This document shows, piece by piece, positions 62,465-64,000 of a stretch of DNA of 64,000 nt (the first letter of the stretch is position 1; every line of letters begins with the position of its first letter). A model generated the notes under the pieces. It worked only from the letters and a program-made list of their open reading frames with translations, made no database searches and was not told where the DNA came from. The position numbers were made by a program, and so were the translations under genes. The DNA comes from Actinomucor elegans (taxonomy: Eukaryota; Mucoromycota; Mucoromycetes; Mucorales; Mucoraceae): NCBI GenBank assembly GCA_026027325.1, contig JAMSLZ010000003.1, forward strand, positions 3,410,001 through 3,474,000. The letters run 5' to 3'.

Positions 62465-62530
62465 ATATAGATCTATAGATCTCTTTATTAATCTTCGTCA
62501 AATGTCACATTCGATGAGCGCTTCAAATTT
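62465..62530 (+). repeat. Dispersed GTCGCAT repeat copy
   Basis: Reads AGATCTCTTTATTAATCTTC, GTCAAATGTCACATTCGATG, then TTTAGAATAAAAAC. Confidence 0.55.
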
Positions 62531-62791
62531 AGAATAAAAACATATAACTTACAAGTACTTTTTTTTTTAGTAGTAAAGAATGTACTACTCCTACTTGACA
62601 ATGTTTGTTCCTTCTGGATGCTCTAACATGGATTCAATTTCATTCGTTATATTTGTCCAATCAGCTGTCGAGTTCTACAGACTTGTAATCCCCGTCCTAA
62701 TCGCATAACTAGAAGTAACTTATTGATGATTGAAAAAGTTTTTATTCCTGCAGTCAAGCATTCCTAACACAAAATCGATTAGAAAAAAAAA

Positions 62792-64000
62792 ATGTCTTCC
62801 AATTTCATTATGCGACGTAGAAAGCGTCCTCGGACAAGAGAACAAATGCGAAATACTGAAAATATCAATGAAGAGGATAATGACGACGGTCAAATCAAGG
62901 ATAAACTCAACTCGATCGAGAACTTGCTTGAAAGAAAGAGAATGCGTAGTGAAAAGGAGGACAGAGACAGAAAATTGGCTCAAGTAATGTATTTCAATTA
63001 CACGAGATCAAGCAAAATGCTGAATAGATTCATGATAGATGCTCAAGGATTTGACAAGAGAGCGTCAACAAAAAGCGAGAAACGGTGAATTCGGTATTCA
63101 TGTCGACGTGAAAAAGGATATTGATCAGGAGCAGAACACACTTCATCTGGATGTTTTTGACGATGACTTTATATTGGATAGTGTACATTGTTCTAATGAG
63201 GATGAGGAAATGGAAGAGGAGGCAAAAATGAAAGAAGCAGCTCGAATGTACTTGGACGAGGAAGCACAAGAAAATCTTGAGCTAGCTATTGAGGAGACAA
63301 AGCAAGTAGAAGTGGTGGAATCGAAAGACTGTTGGAACCAAGACTTTTTCAAACCTGGTAATAAGGTAGGACGGTGCTTTTTAAGATACATACTGCATAG
63401 ATAGTTTATCTTCTTGTCTGTAGAGCATCCGACAGCCAGGATTGATTTCAAAGGAATTAGGTATTGGTCAAAAGGAGATTCATATATCTGAACTATCAGC
63501 AAGTAATGTGTATTTCCTTGGCCAAAAATCTGAGAGATATATTAACCAATGTTTTAGCTTCAAGAGGAAGAGCCTTTCTATTGGATACAGGATGTATGAA
63601 GGATTGGCACAACAGTGGATGGAAATGTCCTAATTACATATATCAATGGCTATTTGAAGTTGGTAAAGTGTTATAAGCGTATTCTTTCTGTATTGCATTG
63701 GCTCATCAGTTGATCTAGTTGCCCTGGAACCAAACAAGCTGGCGGCCAAAAATGCGTTATCCACCTTATTTGTTTTATGGTCATTGCCTGGAGACAAGGT
63801 TGAAACAAAGCTGCCTCATATATACAAACAGCGTTATATCAAACTAAAAACCTTTAAAACCGTTCTGTTTGCTTACGATGCCATCCCTTCACAGCTTGTC
63901 GAAGGCGTATTGTTTACACCTGAAGATCAAGAGATAGTTGATCAGGCACAGAGTATCGAGCATTATAATGATAGCCAAAGCAGATACCTTCCCTTGACAC
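62792..64000 (+). CDS. Partial gene; possible CANIN/FAM178-like SMC5/6-associated protein
   Basis: Runs off the window. Exons: 62792-62983, 63039-63365, 63424-63502, 63558-63662, 63719 to past 64000. The frame stays open through every junction. The N-terminus is very basic (MRRRKRPRTREQMR), suiting a nuclear protein, followed by charged helices and an acidic region (EDEEMEEEAKMKEAARMYLD). The conserved-looking part begins at PGLISKELGIGQKEIHISEL. It continues TSRGRAFLLDTGCMKDWHNS, CPNYIYQWLFEVVALEPNKL and ALSTLFVLWSLPGD. This pattern is reminiscent of the CANIN domain of FAM178/SLF2 proteins that bring the SMC5/6 DNA-repair complex to damage, but the match is from memory and weak. If it is wrong, it is an unassigned helical-repeat protein. 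Confidence 0.6.

Larger units (their letters stand above)
60405..62791. other. Divergent 2.4-kb intergenic region with remnants and repeats
   Basis: Promoters for the formin (minus) and the gene at 62792 (plus). It contains GTCGCAT repeat copies at 61295-61370 (+), 61490-61540 (-) and 62465-62530 (+). Coding-like pieces lie at 61525-61627 (EFSGKDAATGILAELQTDDD) and 61828-61980 (LLVAGSFYPEQIGKN, then after a stop HIKRKLFNKDAFYRLLKDKQ). They have stops and no start and may be the remains of one unidentified gene or element. Confidence 0.45.

Noticed and set aside
1..64000. Metabolic or biosynthetic gene cluster
   Set aside because: Neighbouring genes belong to unrelated housekeeping pathways, on both strands, with separate promoters.

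Overview
The window is nuclear DNA from a filamentous fungus, most likely an early-diverging Mucoromycota species (Mucorales-like). The evidence is: AT-rich sequence with long homopolymer tracts; many short introns (about 50-65 nt) with GTAAG-type donors and CTAAC/CTAAT-like branch sites; a chitin synthase; a complex I subunit (absent from Saccharomyces); a peroxisomal-type Lon protease; and an Npl4 that keeps a C-terminal NZF finger. The genus is not proven. All exon models were worked out by hand from splice signals, reading frame and family alignment from memory. Every complete multi-exon model closes in frame.

Layout: 1-1814 (+) 3' part of a myo-inositol-type sugar transporter; 2898-6447 (-) division-2 (class IV-like) chitin synthase; 8719-11558 and 12940-15858 (-) two tandem EF-hand MscS-type channel genes, with a broken 3' relic of a third copy at 16920-17160; 18464-20676 (+) NPL4; 21362-25526 (+) Sec7/PH-domain ARF-GEF; 26235-27340 (-) decayed LINE fragment; 27815-28050 degenerate short-repeat block; 28966-29178 (+) small orphan ORF; 30497-33481 (-) Lon protease ending in a PTS1-like SHL; 36110-37627 (+) SSO-type syntaxin; 37915-38611 (-) ORM/ORMDL; 40914-41894 (-) PCL-type cyclin; 44693-45387 (+) A20/AN1 zinc-finger protein; 47317-47760 (+) acidic protein; 47889-49587 (-) NDUFA9-type complex I subunit; 50306-53006 (-) AMP deaminase; 54165-54775 (+) dead Tc1/mariner transposase; 55289-60404 (-) Diaphanous-type formin; 62792-64000 (+) start of a gene that may belong to the CANIN/FAM178 (SMC5/6-associated) family.

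Several genes relate to polarised hyphal growth: formin (actin cables), Sec7 GEF (vesicle budding), SSO syntaxin (exocytosis) and chitin synthase (wall). They are not arranged as a cluster, and neighbours look independently transcribed. No biosynthetic cluster, CRISPR array, intact tRNA or rRNA was seen.

The most unusual signals are in non-coding DNA. One is a dispersed repeat family of about 60-80 bp centred on TCAAATGTCGCATCTGATTA, with around 15 diverged copies. Another is a recurring 12-mer of the type CCGATATCCAAT with 8 copies. Within genes, notable structures are a chain of frame-neutral FH1 cassette exons in the formin, a predicted 5-nt micro-exon in the syntaxin, and an NPL4 first exon consisting only of ATG.
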